The position numbers and the translations under genes are program-made. Below the pieces are notes generated by a model. It was not told where the DNA came from. It was given only the letters and a program-made list of their open reading frames with translations, and did not search any database. 9,609 nt of DNA, taken from Planctomycetota bacterium (lineage in GTDB: Bacteria; Planctomycetota; Planctomycetia; Isosphaerales; Isosphaeraceae). Below, in pieces: positions 1 through 7,182 of this stretch (its first letter is position 1; the number at the start of each line of letters is the position of its first letter). The stretch covers positions 1 to 9,609 of the forward strand of contig JAKBCQ010000044.1 of the NCBI GenBank assembly GCA_021807585.1, written 5' to 3'.

Positions 1-950
1 TGGGGTCGTCGGCGCTGTTCAGTCGGGTCGACGGGTTTATGGATTACACCGATCCCAAAACCAAGCAAACGTATTATCATTTGCCCGTGCGGCAAGGCCC
101 CGAGAGCATCACGCTCGAGCAGATTCACCTGCCGTTTTGGTACGACGGCCCGCAATACGAGATTATGGACGCGGGCTTCGGCCCGTATGCGCTCAGCAGG
201 CTCGCGGGGGCGACGGGAGGGATTTATTTCGTCACCCGCATGGGCGCCGATCGGTACACGTTCGATCCCCTGCGGATGCGCGAATATCGCCCCGATTGGA
301 TGAGTAGGCAAAAGTATGAACAGGTTTTGTCTCAAAGTCCGTTGCGGCAGGCGGTGATCATGGCGGCGCGGATCACGCAGCAAAATCTTCCCGGCCAGCC
401 TTCGCTCACGTTTCCGTCGGCGGGAACTCCCGAGTTCAAAGAGGCGATGCGACGAAATCAAGAGATTGTGGCGCGGATCACGTATACGATCGACGAGGCG
501 ATCAAGCCGATCAAATCGGTCGCCAAGCTGCGAGATCGCGAAAAATCGAGGCGCTGGCAGGCGCATTACGACCTGATCCGGGGCCGGCTGACGGCGATGC
601 TCGTTCGTTGTTATGAATACAACTGGGCGTGCGCCAAGATGAAGAAAGACGCTCCCAAGTTCCAGAACGAGAAGTCGAACGCGTGGCGGCTGGTTCCCGA
701 TCAGGAGGTGCATTTCAACGAAGGCGCCGCGGCCGCGGCGAAGCAGGCCAAAGCGTTGCTCGAGCGAGTCGTCGAAGAGCATCCCGGCACGCCCTGGGCG
801 CTGTTGGCGCGGCGCGAGCTCAAAGACCCAATGGGTTTCAAATGGGTGGAAACGTACGTTCCACCCCCTCCGCCGCGGCGCGATTCCCCCCCGCCCAAAA
901 AGGAGGCGAAGCCCAAACCGATGATGAAAGCCGAGGAGATTCATCTGTGA
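1..950 (+). CDS. vWA-family membrane-anchored protein, paralogue 1 (5'-truncated by window edge)
   Basis: The frame is open from base 3 with no start needed. The residues before the first Met (GSSALFSRVDGF) align with the 'GRQSLFG' region of the downstream paralogues, so the true start lies left of the window. About 315 residues are visible: the insertion near the end of the vWA domain (YTDPKTKQTYY, then an RQGPES motif), the last vWA helix and strand (LSRLAGATGGIYF, about bases 190-230), then a helical region with REKSRRWQAHYDL and a TPR-like EEHPGTPWALLARREL. The metal-binding motifs would lie outside the window. Compared with the two downstream genes it is clearly homologous but much more divergent. 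It also ends differently, in a Pro/Lys-rich tail (ETYVPPPPPRR onward) instead of the GFGV...KFVPHY/KLVPKY ending. Role unknown; by homology an envelope-anchored vWA protein. The homology is secure, the function is not. Confidence 0.85.
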   Translation, partial: GSSALFSRVDGFMDYTDPKTKQTYYHLPVRQGPESITLEQIHLPFWYDGPQYEIMDAGFGPYALSRLAGATGGIYFVTRMGADRYTFDPLRMREYRPDWMSRQKYEQVLSQSPLRQAVIMAARITQQNLPGQPSLTFPSAGTPEFKEAMRRNQEIVARITYTIDEAIKPIKSVAKLRDREKSRRWQAHYDLIRGRLTAMLVRCYEYNWACAKMKKDAPKFQNEKSNAWRLVPDQEVHFNEGAAAAAKQAKALLERVVEEHPGTPWALLARRELKDPMGFKWVETYVPPPPPRRDSPPPKKEAKPKPMMKAEEIHL

Positions 951-1032
951 GAAGCTTCGACCGCGACGATCACTCGCATTTTTCCCCGAGGTCGCGGTTT
1001 CGCGTGCTCAACTTGATTCGACGAGCCAATAC

Positions 1033-1070
1033 CGGCGCGGCCGATTCGACCCGCGGGTCCATCCGCGCCG
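1033..1070. other. Nested inverted repeat between vWA paralogues 1 and 2
   Basis: CGGCGCGG (1033-1040) pairs perfectly with CCGCGCCG (1063-1070). The 22-base interval holds a second, 12-bp perfect palindrome, GACCCGCGGGTC (1048-1059). No T tract follows, so it is not a textbook intrinsic terminator. It could be a structured leader of paralogue 2, a Rho-independent pause, or a protein site. Confidence 0.5.
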
Positions 1071-1115
1071 TTACCGACAAATATGATTTTACGTGCTTTA
1101 AGTCAACATACCTAC

Positions 1116-1119
1116 AGGA
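1116..1119 (+). promoter_or_regulatory. Ribosome binding site of vWA paralogue 2
   Basis: AGGA ends six bases before the ATG at 1126. It supports this start over any other in-frame codon; the following residues (EDVYGLAEV) also match the opening motif of paralogue 3. Confidence 0.6.
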
Positions 1120-1125
1120 TGTGAT

Positions 1126-3453
1126 ATGAGCACTTCGACGACGGAAGACGTATACGGGCTCGCCGAAGTTCCCGAGGAACCTCGCCTCGCGCTCAATCTC
1201 GCCGCGGCTCGCGCCGCGGAGAAGCCCGCGGTCGCGGCGTCGACCGCGAACGGAGCGGCGGTCGAGCCGAGCGCTCCCGCCGTCGCCAAGGTGAAGAAGC
1301 TCAAAAAAGCCGCCTCGAAGGCCAAAGGATCGGGAGATCTCGCGGCCAAGGTGAAGGGGCTTTTAGGGCGTTTGAAGGCGCCCAGGAAGAGCGATCTCCC
1401 CGAGGCCGCGGGGGATGGGAACCAAGCCGCGGCGACCGCGGCGGGGACCGAGGGAACGACCAAACCCGAGGGCGATCCCAAAGATCCCAAGTCCGCCGCG
1501 GCGAAATCGCGGAAGAAAAAACGGCGCAACAGCCGCTGGGTTCTTCCCGCGTGGGCGTTGTCGGTGGTGGTGCACGTCGTCGTTCTGGGGTCGCTCGGGG
1601 CGATGACGCTCAGCTCCGAAGTTCGAACCAAAATCATGAACTTGAACACTTCGATGTTCAAGGATACGGGGGGTTCGGCCGACGAATTGACCAAAATATA
1701 CGCCGAGCAGAGCAAAGCTTCGCGCGACGAGGCGGTCGGCCAGGCCGCCGACGCGGCGGGGACGAGCGGAGGCGAAACGGGGGGAGCGGCGCCGAACGCC
1801 GGGCTGGCGCTCTCGGGAGGGGGGCTCGGCGGTCCTTCGGCGACTCCCCGAGTCGGCGCGGTCGGCAGAGTGGGAGCGCGGGTCGGCGGAGCGGGCGCCG
1901 GCGACGGCAACGGACTTCCCGGCGGTTTAAAGGTGATCGCTCAGGTTTCGGGGTTGTCGATCCTTCCCGCGGCGCCGAATCGCGACCTCGGCGGGGGAGG
2001 GGGGATCGCCGGAGACGTCACCTTCGCGACCGGCGAGATCGGCGAGGCGCTCGATCAGCTCGCACGCGAAATCCTCCGCAACCTCAACGATCATCGCATC
2101 ACCGTCGTCTGGCTCTTTGACGAATCCGAAAGCATGAAAGACGATCAAAAAGCGGTCAAATCCAAATTTGATCGAATCTCTCTCGCGCTCAACGAACACG
2201 TCGACGCCGAACGCAAATCGGCGAACGCGCTCACGCATACCGTGATCGGCTTCGGCAAAGATCTCCACTTCATGCTCGAAAAACCGACCGCCGACGTCTC
2301 CAAAATCGGCCAGGCGATCGATCATTTACGCGTCGACACGTCGGGGACCGAAAACGTACTCCAGGCGATCGGCGCGGTCGTCAAACATTACGGCTCGCTC
2401 ATCACCAAAAATCGGCGCTTGTTGATCGTCCTCGTCACCGACGAATCGGGAGACGACGGATCGAACATCGAAGAGGCTCGACAGATCGCGGTGAGCCAAA
2501 AAGTGCCGATTTACGTGATCGGCAGGCAGTCGCTCTTCGGCTACTCCGCAGCCCACCTGCAATATATCGACCCCGTCACCAAAGACGTCTACTGGCCGAC
2601 GATCCGTCGCGGTCCCGAAACCGCCGACGTCGAACTGCTGCAGTGGGACGGCCTCCACGACCGCTGGGACGAACAACCGTCGGGTTTCGCCCCCTACGAA
2701 CTGGCGCGACTCGCCAAAGACACCGGCGGCATCTACTTTTTGCTGCCGAGCGAAGAATTCATGCGGGTTCGCCAACGTGAGAAAGCGTACTCGATGACGA
2801 CTCTTAAAGAGTACGTACCCGATTATGAAAGCCGATCGGCGTACAACGAACGCCGCACCAAATCGCCGTTCCGCCGCGAGCTTTATCAGATCATTCAAGA
2901 GACGCGTCCCGACGGCAAAAACCCGATGTTCCAGGTGCGCCGGCATTACCCGATCGACCTTGAGAAGATGATCGTCGCGGCGAACGAGGAGGGCCCGAAA
3001 TCGAACCTCCGCGTCCAGGCGCTCGTCGCGATCGAAAAACGGCTTCGCGCCCTTCAAAAAATGCGCGATCGCGAGCCCGAGAAACGGTGGCAGGCCGATT
3101 ATGATCTTATGCTTGCGCAAATCGTCGCGTATCAAATCAAAAGCTTCGAATACGGCGCGTGCCTGGCCGAGATGGTGAAGACGCGTCCCCTTCCCAAAAC
3201 GATGCCCACCAAAGATCTGATCGTCGAATGGGTACTTGATCATTCGAAGGATCGGAAGGCGTCTCCCGAGAAGACGCAAAAACAATACGTCGAGGCCGAA
3301 CGCCTCCTCAAGCTCGTGATCGAACGCCATCCCAAAACCCCCTGGGCCGATCTCGCCCAGGACGAACTCAATCGCGGTTTCGGCGTCCAACGCAACGAGT
3401 GGCATCACAACCCCAAATATGATGAACGCGCCAAACTTGTGCCGAAATATTGA
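1126..3453 (+). CDS. Membrane-anchored vWA domain protein with TonB/TolA-like anchor, paralogue 2
   Basis: 775 residues, start supported by AGGA six bases upstream. Residues 1-137 form an Ala/Lys-rich tail ending in a basic cluster (KSRKKKRR). One membrane segment follows at about 138-162 (PAWALSVVVHVVVLGSLGAM). By the positive-inside rule the tail is cytoplasmic and the rest lies across the membrane. The segment has S146, H150, L157 and T161, the spacing of the TonB/TolA SHLS motif. Next come a conserved stretch (NLNTSMFKDTGGSADELTKIY), a glycine-rich linker (about 205-298) and a vWA domain (about 322-540). Its metal site is D332-x-S334-x-S336, a probable T408, and D439 in VLVTDESGDD. About 50 residues are inserted between strand PIYVIG and the last helix/strand (LARLAKDTGGIYF). 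The C-terminal part is helical and ends with a TPR-like ERHPKTPWADLAQDEL. vWA domains usually bind protein partners through a metal ion; the partner here is unknown. The gene sits between two paralogues in the same direction. Confidence 0.92.
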   Translation: MSTSTTEDVYGLAEVPEEPRLALNLAAARAAEKPAVAASTANGAAVEPSAPAVAKVKKLKKAASKAKGSGDLAAKVKGLLGRLKAPRKSDLPEAAGDGNQAAATAAGTEGTTKPEGDPKDPKSAAAKSRKKKRRNSRWVLPAWALSVVVHVVVLGSLGAMTLSSEVRTKIMNLNTSMFKDTGGSADELTKIYAEQSKASRDEAVGQAADAAGTSGGETGGAAPNAGLALSGGGLGGPSATPRVGAVGRVGARVGGAGAGDGNGLPGGLKVIAQVSGLSILPAAPNRDLGGGGGIAGDVTFATGEIGEALDQLAREILRNLNDHRITVVWLFDESESMKDDQKAVKSKFDRISLALNEHVDAERKSANALTHTVIGFGKDLHFMLEKPTADVSKIGQAIDHLRVDTSGTENVLQAIGAVVKHYGSLITKNRRLLIVLVTDESGDDGSNIEEARQIAVSQKVPIYVIGRQSLFGYSAAHLQYIDPVTKDVYWPTIRRGPETADVELLQWDGLHDRWDEQPSGFAPYELARLAKDTGGIYFLLPSEEFMRVRQREKAYSMTTLKEYVPDYESRSAYNERRTKSPFRRELYQIIQETRPDGKNPMFQVRRHYPIDLEKMIVAANEEGPKSNLRVQALVAIEKRLRALQKMRDREPEKRWQADYDLMLAQIVAYQIKSFEYGACLAEMVKTRPLPKTMPTKDLIVEWVLDHSKDRKASPEKTQKQYVEAERLLKLVIERHPKTPWADLAQDELNRGFGVQRNEWHHNPKYDERAKLVPKY

Positions 3454-3500
3454 GATGATTGTTTCTGGAATTGAAGGGATTTGAGTCGCGAATCGAGAGG

Positions 3501-3524
3501 CGATAACCGGTACGATTGTTATCG
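3501..3524. other. Inverted repeat upstream of the candidate promoter of paralogue 3
   Basis: CGATAAC (3501-3507) and GTTATCG (3518-3524) are perfect inverse complements around a 10-base centre, seven bases before the candidate -35 box. The placement suits an activator or repressor site; a weak terminator for paralogue 2 (stop 47 bases earlier) is less likely because no T run follows. Confidence 0.35.
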
Positions 3525-3530
3525 ATCCAC

Positions 3531-3559
3531 TTGCCCCGCGTCGATCCCGGGCCGATAAT
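3531..3559 (+). promoter_or_regulatory. Candidate sigma-70-type promoter of vWA paralogue 3
   Basis: TTGCCC (3531-3536) and GATAAT (3554-3559) are separated by exactly 17 bases; they match the TTGACA/TATAAT consensus at four and five of six positions. Transcription would start near 3566, giving an untranslated leader of about 130 bases. This implies that paralogue 3 can be transcribed separately from paralogue 2. Planctomycete promoters are poorly defined, so the call rests on consensus and spacing alone. Confidence 0.45.
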
Positions 3560-3568
3560 ACAATATGC

Positions 3569-3591
3569 GTCGATCTTCGCGACGTATCGAC
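3569..3591. other. Inverted repeat at the predicted transcription start of paralogue 3
   Basis: GTCGAT (3569-3574) and ATCGAC (3586-3591) flank an 11-base centre, immediately after the expected start near 3566. It could act as an operator or leader stem, but a 6-bp arm built from the common word GATCG may occur by chance. Confidence 0.25.
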
Positions 3592-3684
3592 CGATTTGCG
3601 AACGAGTTGGATTTCGAGCGGACGGGTTGAGCCTTCGTTGAACGGTTTCGTTTCGCGAGAGCGTCTGCGAACCCGAGCGGCGAC

Positions 3685-3691
3685 GGGGGAG
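3685..3691 (+). promoter_or_regulatory. Ribosome binding site of vWA paralogue 3
   Basis: GGGGGAG ends seven bases before ATG 3699, the best purine-rich run near this start. Confidence 0.5.
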
Positions 3692-3698
3692 AACCGCA

Positions 3699-6071
3699 AT
3701 GGCTTCGCGTTCATCGTCGGTCTCGACCGACGGTACATATCGGCTCGCGGGCTGGGAGGAATCGACCCCTCCGCCGAGCGGCGCCGCGCCGACGCTCGTC
3801 GCCGATACCGGAGTCGAGCTACGCGTTTTAAACGCGACCTCGGCGCGGAAGCCGATCGATGATCTCACCGATTCGACTGGCGAACTCGCGATCAGACGCG
3901 AAGCGGCGACCGCGGTTCCCGCCGACGCGATCGAAAAGGGATCGCCGATTCCCAAAGACTCCGCGAATCGTCGCTCGAACGACGACGCCGAAAAAGCGAA
4001 CCGGCCGCGCGGAGAGAACTTTTTACGTCGCATCCTGAACCGTTTGCCGCGGCGTAAAATCAAAGTTTCGGATGAAACGACGGCCGTGATCGACGCCGCC
4101 GCGGCGTCGGCGACCGCGTCTCAAAAATCAAAGCCGATTCGTCTTAAAAAGAAACGCAAGAATCGATGGGATCTCCCCGCGTGGGGGATATCGGCGGTCG
4201 TGCACGCGGCGGTTTTGGGATCGCTGGGGGCGATGAGTTTGAGCGCCGAGGTTCGATCCAAGATCATGAACTTGAACACATCAATGTTCAAAGATACGGG
4301 AGGATCGGCCGACGAATTGACGAAGATTTACGCCGATCAGAGCGACGGCCCGCGCGATCTCGCGACGGGGGACGTAAGTTCATCAACTTCGGGCTCGGGG
4401 AGCGGCGACGCGCCGCCTCGGTCCGGCGTGGCGCTCGCCGGCGGCGGGCTCGGCGGTCCTTCCGAAACGCCCCGAGTCGCCGCGGTCGGCAAGGTTGGAG
4501 CTCGCGTCGGCGGAGCGGGGGCGGGCGACGGCGCTGGGCTTCCCGGCGGGCTCAAAATCATCTCGCAGGTTTCGGGATTGTCGCTCCTTCCCGCGGCGCC
4601 CAATCGCGATTTAGGCGGCGGAGGGAGGTTGGCCGGGGACGTCTCGTTTGCGACCGGGGATCTCGGCGAGGCGCTCGATCAGCTTGCGCGCGAGATCCTC
4701 CGCAACCTCAACGAACACCGCATCACCGTCGTCTGGCTGTTCGACGAATCCGAAAGCATGCGCGACGATCAGAAGACGATCAAAGCGAAGTTCGATCGCG
4801 TCGCGGTGACTTTGAGGGAACACGTCGACGCCGACCGCAAGGCCGCGGGGGCTCTTACGCACGTCGTCGTCGGTTTCGGCAAAGACGTCCATTACGTGCT
4901 CGAAAAACCGACCGCCGATATCGATAAAATCGGCCGCGCGATCGATCATCTCCGCGTTGAAACGTCGGGGCTCGAAAACACGTGCACGGCGATTTATCAA
5001 TCGATCAATCATTTCGCCGGTTTGATATCCAAGAATCGACGGCTTTTGATCGTACTTGTCACCGACGAATCGGGTGACGACGGAGCGAACGTCGAGGAGG
5101 CTCGGCAGGCCGCGGTGAGCCGGCGGGTTCCGATTTACGTTCTCGGCAGGCAGGCGCTGTTCGGATTTCCGTTCGTCACGGTACGATATGTCGATCCCGT
5201 TACCAAAGACGTTTATTATCCGTCGATTCATCGCGGGCCCGAGACCGCCGATCTGGAAATTTTGCAATGGGACGGCCTGGGGACTCGAAGCGACGAGCAG
5301 CCCTCGGGTTTCGCTCCCTACGAGCTCGCCCGCCTCGCCAAAGATTCGGGAGGGATTTATTTCTTATTGCCGAGCGAGGAATATTTAAGGGTTCGCCGTC
5401 GTGAGAAAGCGTATTCGATGACGACTCTTAAAGAATACGCTCCCGATTATGAGAGCCGATCGGTTTACGCCGAGAAGCGCAATCGATCCGACGTGGGTCG
5501 AACGTTGCATGAGATCATCGAGCGGACGCGATCGGGCGATTTCAATTATCGGCTCGGCTTTCCGGCGAGCCCCGATCTTTACGTTCCCGTTGCGATCGAG
5601 GAGATCGCCAAGGCGAAGAGTCGGCTCGATCAATTGTTGATGTTTGAAAAGCGGCTCGTCTCGCTTCAACCGGCGCGCGATAGAGAGACCGAAAAACGGC
5701 GGCAAGCGAGTTATGATCTTATTCTTGCGCAAACTGTCGCTTACGAAATTACCGCTTACGAATATATGGCTTGTTTAAAAGAGATGGTTCAAAAGCGACC
5801 CGCGCCGAGCGAGCTTCCCCGGCCCGGTTTGTCGGTGGAATGGCGGCTGGGTCATTCGAAGGAGCGGAAGGCGCCCGCGAGCGAAACCGAGAAGAAATAC
5901 GCCGAGGCGAATCGGCTGATCAAGCTCGTATTGGATCGGCATCCGAACACGCCTTGGGCCGATCTGGCGCGCGATCAGCTCGACCGCGGCTTCGGCGTTT
6001 CGCGCCATGAGGCCAAATGGAGCCCCAGCCCGTCGCACGCCGAACGAGCCAAGTTTGTTCCGCATTATTGA
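3699..6071 (+). CDS. Membrane-anchored vWA domain protein with TonB/TolA-like anchor, paralogue 3
   Basis: 790 residues, start supported by a GGGGGAG Shine-Dalgarno-like run at 3685-3691. It has the same architecture as paralogue 2. The N-terminal tail (1-155) is unrelated in detail but keeps a short opening motif (DGTYRLAGWEE versus EDVYGLAEVPEE) and a basic amphipathic patch (LRRILNRLPRRK, 109-120). The membrane segment at 157-181 contains S165, H169, L176 and S180, an exact match to TonB/TolA SHLS spacing. From there on it closely follows paralogue 2: for example 21 of 25 residues are identical around the metal site (D349-x-S351-x-S353). D456 supplies the later aspartate. The residue aligned with the probable metal-site threonine (T408 in paralogue 2) is L425, so metal binding may be altered or use T422/T428. 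The last vWA strand reads LARLAKDSGGIYF and the TPR-like motif DRHPNTPWADLARDQL. A plausible own promoter lies at 3531-3559. Function not established. Confidence 0.92.
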   Translation: MASRSSSVSTDGTYRLAGWEESTPPPSGAAPTLVADTGVELRVLNATSARKPIDDLTDSTGELAIRREAATAVPADAIEKGSPIPKDSANRRSNDDAEKANRPRGENFLRRILNRLPRRKIKVSDETTAVIDAAAASATASQKSKPIRLKKKRKNRWDLPAWGISAVVHAAVLGSLGAMSLSAEVRSKIMNLNTSMFKDTGGSADELTKIYADQSDGPRDLATGDVSSSTSGSGSGDAPPRSGVALAGGGLGGPSETPRVAAVGKVGARVGGAGAGDGAGLPGGLKIISQVSGLSLLPAAPNRDLGGGGRLAGDVSFATGDLGEALDQLAREILRNLNEHRITVVWLFDESESMRDDQKTIKAKFDRVAVTLREHVDADRKAAGALTHVVVGFGKDVHYVLEKPTADIDKIGRAIDHLRVETSGLENTCTAIYQSINHFAGLISKNRRLLIVLVTDESGDDGANVEEARQAAVSRRVPIYVLGRQALFGFPFVTVRYVDPVTKDVYYPSIHRGPETADLEILQWDGLGTRSDEQPSGFAPYELARLAKDSGGIYFLLPSEEYLRVRRREKAYSMTTLKEYAPDYESRSVYAEKRNRSDVGRTLHEIIERTRSGDFNYRLGFPASPDLYVPVAIEEIAKAKSRLDQLLMFEKRLVSLQPARDRETEKRRQASYDLILAQTVAYEITAYEYMACLKEMVQKRPAPSELPRPGLSVEWRLGHSKERKAPASETEKKYAEANRLIKLVLDRHPNTPWADLARDQLDRGFGVSRHEAKWSPSPSHAERAKFVPHY

Positions 6072-6122
6072 TCGATCGGGTCGAACGTCGAATCGGCGGC
6101 GATTGGATCGAACGGATCGCAT

Positions 6123-6163
6123 ACAATCGCCTGAATAATTATTGATAATCAATGATACATTGT
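6123..6163. other. AT-rich nested dyad downstream of the vWA array
   Basis: The centre ATTGATAATCAAT (6141-6153) is a 13-base perfect odd palindrome. Outer arms ACAAT (6123-6127) and ATTGT (6159-6163) are also inversely complementary. It lies in the gap between convergent genes and may be a protein-binding site; no function can be assigned. Confidence 0.35.
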
Positions 6164-6206
6164 CGTTTCGTCGTTCCGTGATTCAAAGCCGGAACGCGTC
6201 GGGAAA

Positions 6207-6240
6207 GCCGAGGAAAACGGGCTCGGCGACTTCGGAGTCG
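6207..6240. terminator. Candidate terminator hairpins between convergent genes
   Basis: GCCGAG (6207-6212) pairs with CTCGGC (6222-6227), and directly next to it CGACT-TCGG-AGTCG (6227-6240) forms a tight second hairpin. The position, between the ends of the vWA array (6071) and the SPFH gene (6307), fits a shared terminator. On the minus strand the first stem is followed by TTT only, so intrinsic termination would be weak. Confidence 0.3.
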
Positions 6241-6306
6241 GCGCCGCTTGTTATCCGCTCGCATCAGTTTTGTAGATTATTGTATGTTATGTGCTCTTAG
6301 AGATCG

Positions 6307-7182
6307 TCAATCGGTTTTGGCGATCGGTTCCGGTTTTTCCTGGAAGTCGAGATACAACCGAGCGTTCGCGTTGCGGGCGATTTCCCGAAGCGTCGTGAGT
6401 TCTTCGAGACGCAGGAGCGCCGGATGATCGGCGTATGCTCCCGCCGACTTGTTTCGTTCATCGAGCGCTTTCAACTCGGATTTCACGGCGATTTCGCCGG
6501 CCTCGGCGGCGCTTCGAGCGTTCAAGACCGAGATCTCGGCTTCGGTTCGCGCCTCGGCGAGCAACGTGTCCAATTTTGTTTGTGCTTCGATTCGTTGGAC
6601 CTCGGCCTTGGTTCGCGCCTCGACGAGTTGCGCCTGGCTCATCCTTTCGGCGGCGAGCACGCGATTCATGATCTCTTGCAGATTCCCAGGAAAAATTAAG
6701 TCTTTCACGTCGGCGCGAGAAATCGCGACTCCATAAGTTGTCGCCGATTCTTTGACGTCTCTTAAGATGTCGTCGCTGAGGCGAGTTCGATTGGTGAGGA
6801 TCTCTTCAAGCGCCATCGACGCGAGGGAACGACGCGCAGCCATTTGTACATCACTATATAACCGATCCTCATGATCCGCGACCGCGTGGAGCGCCGCTTT
6901 GGGGTCGACGACCGCGAATTGCACGAGAATACTCACCCTTATCGCCACCTTATCCGCGGTGAGAATCTCTTGACCTTTGATCGTTAAATCGCGCGCTCGA
7001 ACGTCGACCAAAACGATTTCGACCTTCGGTTTACGTTTCAGACCGAGCAGCCGACGAAACTTCGGAAACCGAGCGCTTCGGGGCGTTTCATAACGACCCG
7101 CTCCCGGCACCTTCACGAGGACTCCGTCTTCATACCAAAGCCCACGATGTGTGTCTTTAATAAATACTTCTCGATTGTACAT
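6307..7182 (-). CDS. SPFH/band-7 domain protein, slipin-like, without membrane anchor
   Basis: 291 residues. The opening (FIKDTHRGLWYEDGVLVKVPGAGRY, residues 7-31) is the typical slipin-type start, in which an old strand pair precedes the SPFH core. The core runs to about residue 170 and includes VDVRARDLTIKGQEILTADK, a helix with ARRSLASMALEEILTNR, and the closing DVKDLIFPGN. Residues 175-240 are Glu/Ala/Arg-rich and predicted coiled coil (RMSQAQLVEARTKAEVQ, then TLLAEARTEAE), as in stomatin/slipin oligomerisation tails. SPFH proteins form ring or cage oligomers that organise membranes or regulate proteases. This one lacks the usual hydrophobic N-terminal hairpin, so membrane association would need a partner or another mode. 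The ATG is preceded only by a weak GGAAAA; no longer in-frame start is evident. It converges on the vWA array and is not in an operon with it. Family assignment is firm, substrate or partner unknown. Confidence 0.9.
   Translation of the reverse strand: MYNREVFIKDTHRGLWYEDGVLVKVPGAGRYETPRSARFPKFRRLLGLKRKPKVEIVLVDVRARDLTIKGQEILTADKVAIRVSILVQFAVVDPKAALHAVADHEDRLYSDVQMAARRSLASMALEEILTNRTRLSDDILRDVKESATTYGVAISRADVKDLIFPGNLQEIMNRVLAAERMSQAQLVEARTKAEVQRIEAQTKLDTLLAEARTEAEISVLNARSAAEAGEIAVKSELKALDERNKSAGAYADHPALLRLEELTTLREIARNANARLYLDFQEKPEPIAKTD

Larger units (their letters stand above)
1126..6071 (+). repeat. Tandem gene duplication (two full vWA paralogues)
   Basis: The genes at 1126 and 3699 are tandem copies whose similarity begins at the membrane segment and runs to the C-terminus. 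Several DNA stretches remain nearly identical, including synonymous sites: around 1636-1697 versus 4264-4325 (just after the membrane segment) and 2778-2818 versus 5400-5440, where the 20-base core at 2791-2810 is identical to 5415-5434. The N-terminal tails are not alignable over most of their length. The gene at 1-950 is an older, more divergent member of the same array. Confidence 0.85.

Noticed and set aside
2326..3738. 470-residue open frame on the minus strand under vWA paralogue 2
   Set aside because: It lies antisense to a well-supported gene, its product is Arg/Phe-rich without any recognisable domain, and such shadows are common when third positions are G/C-rich.
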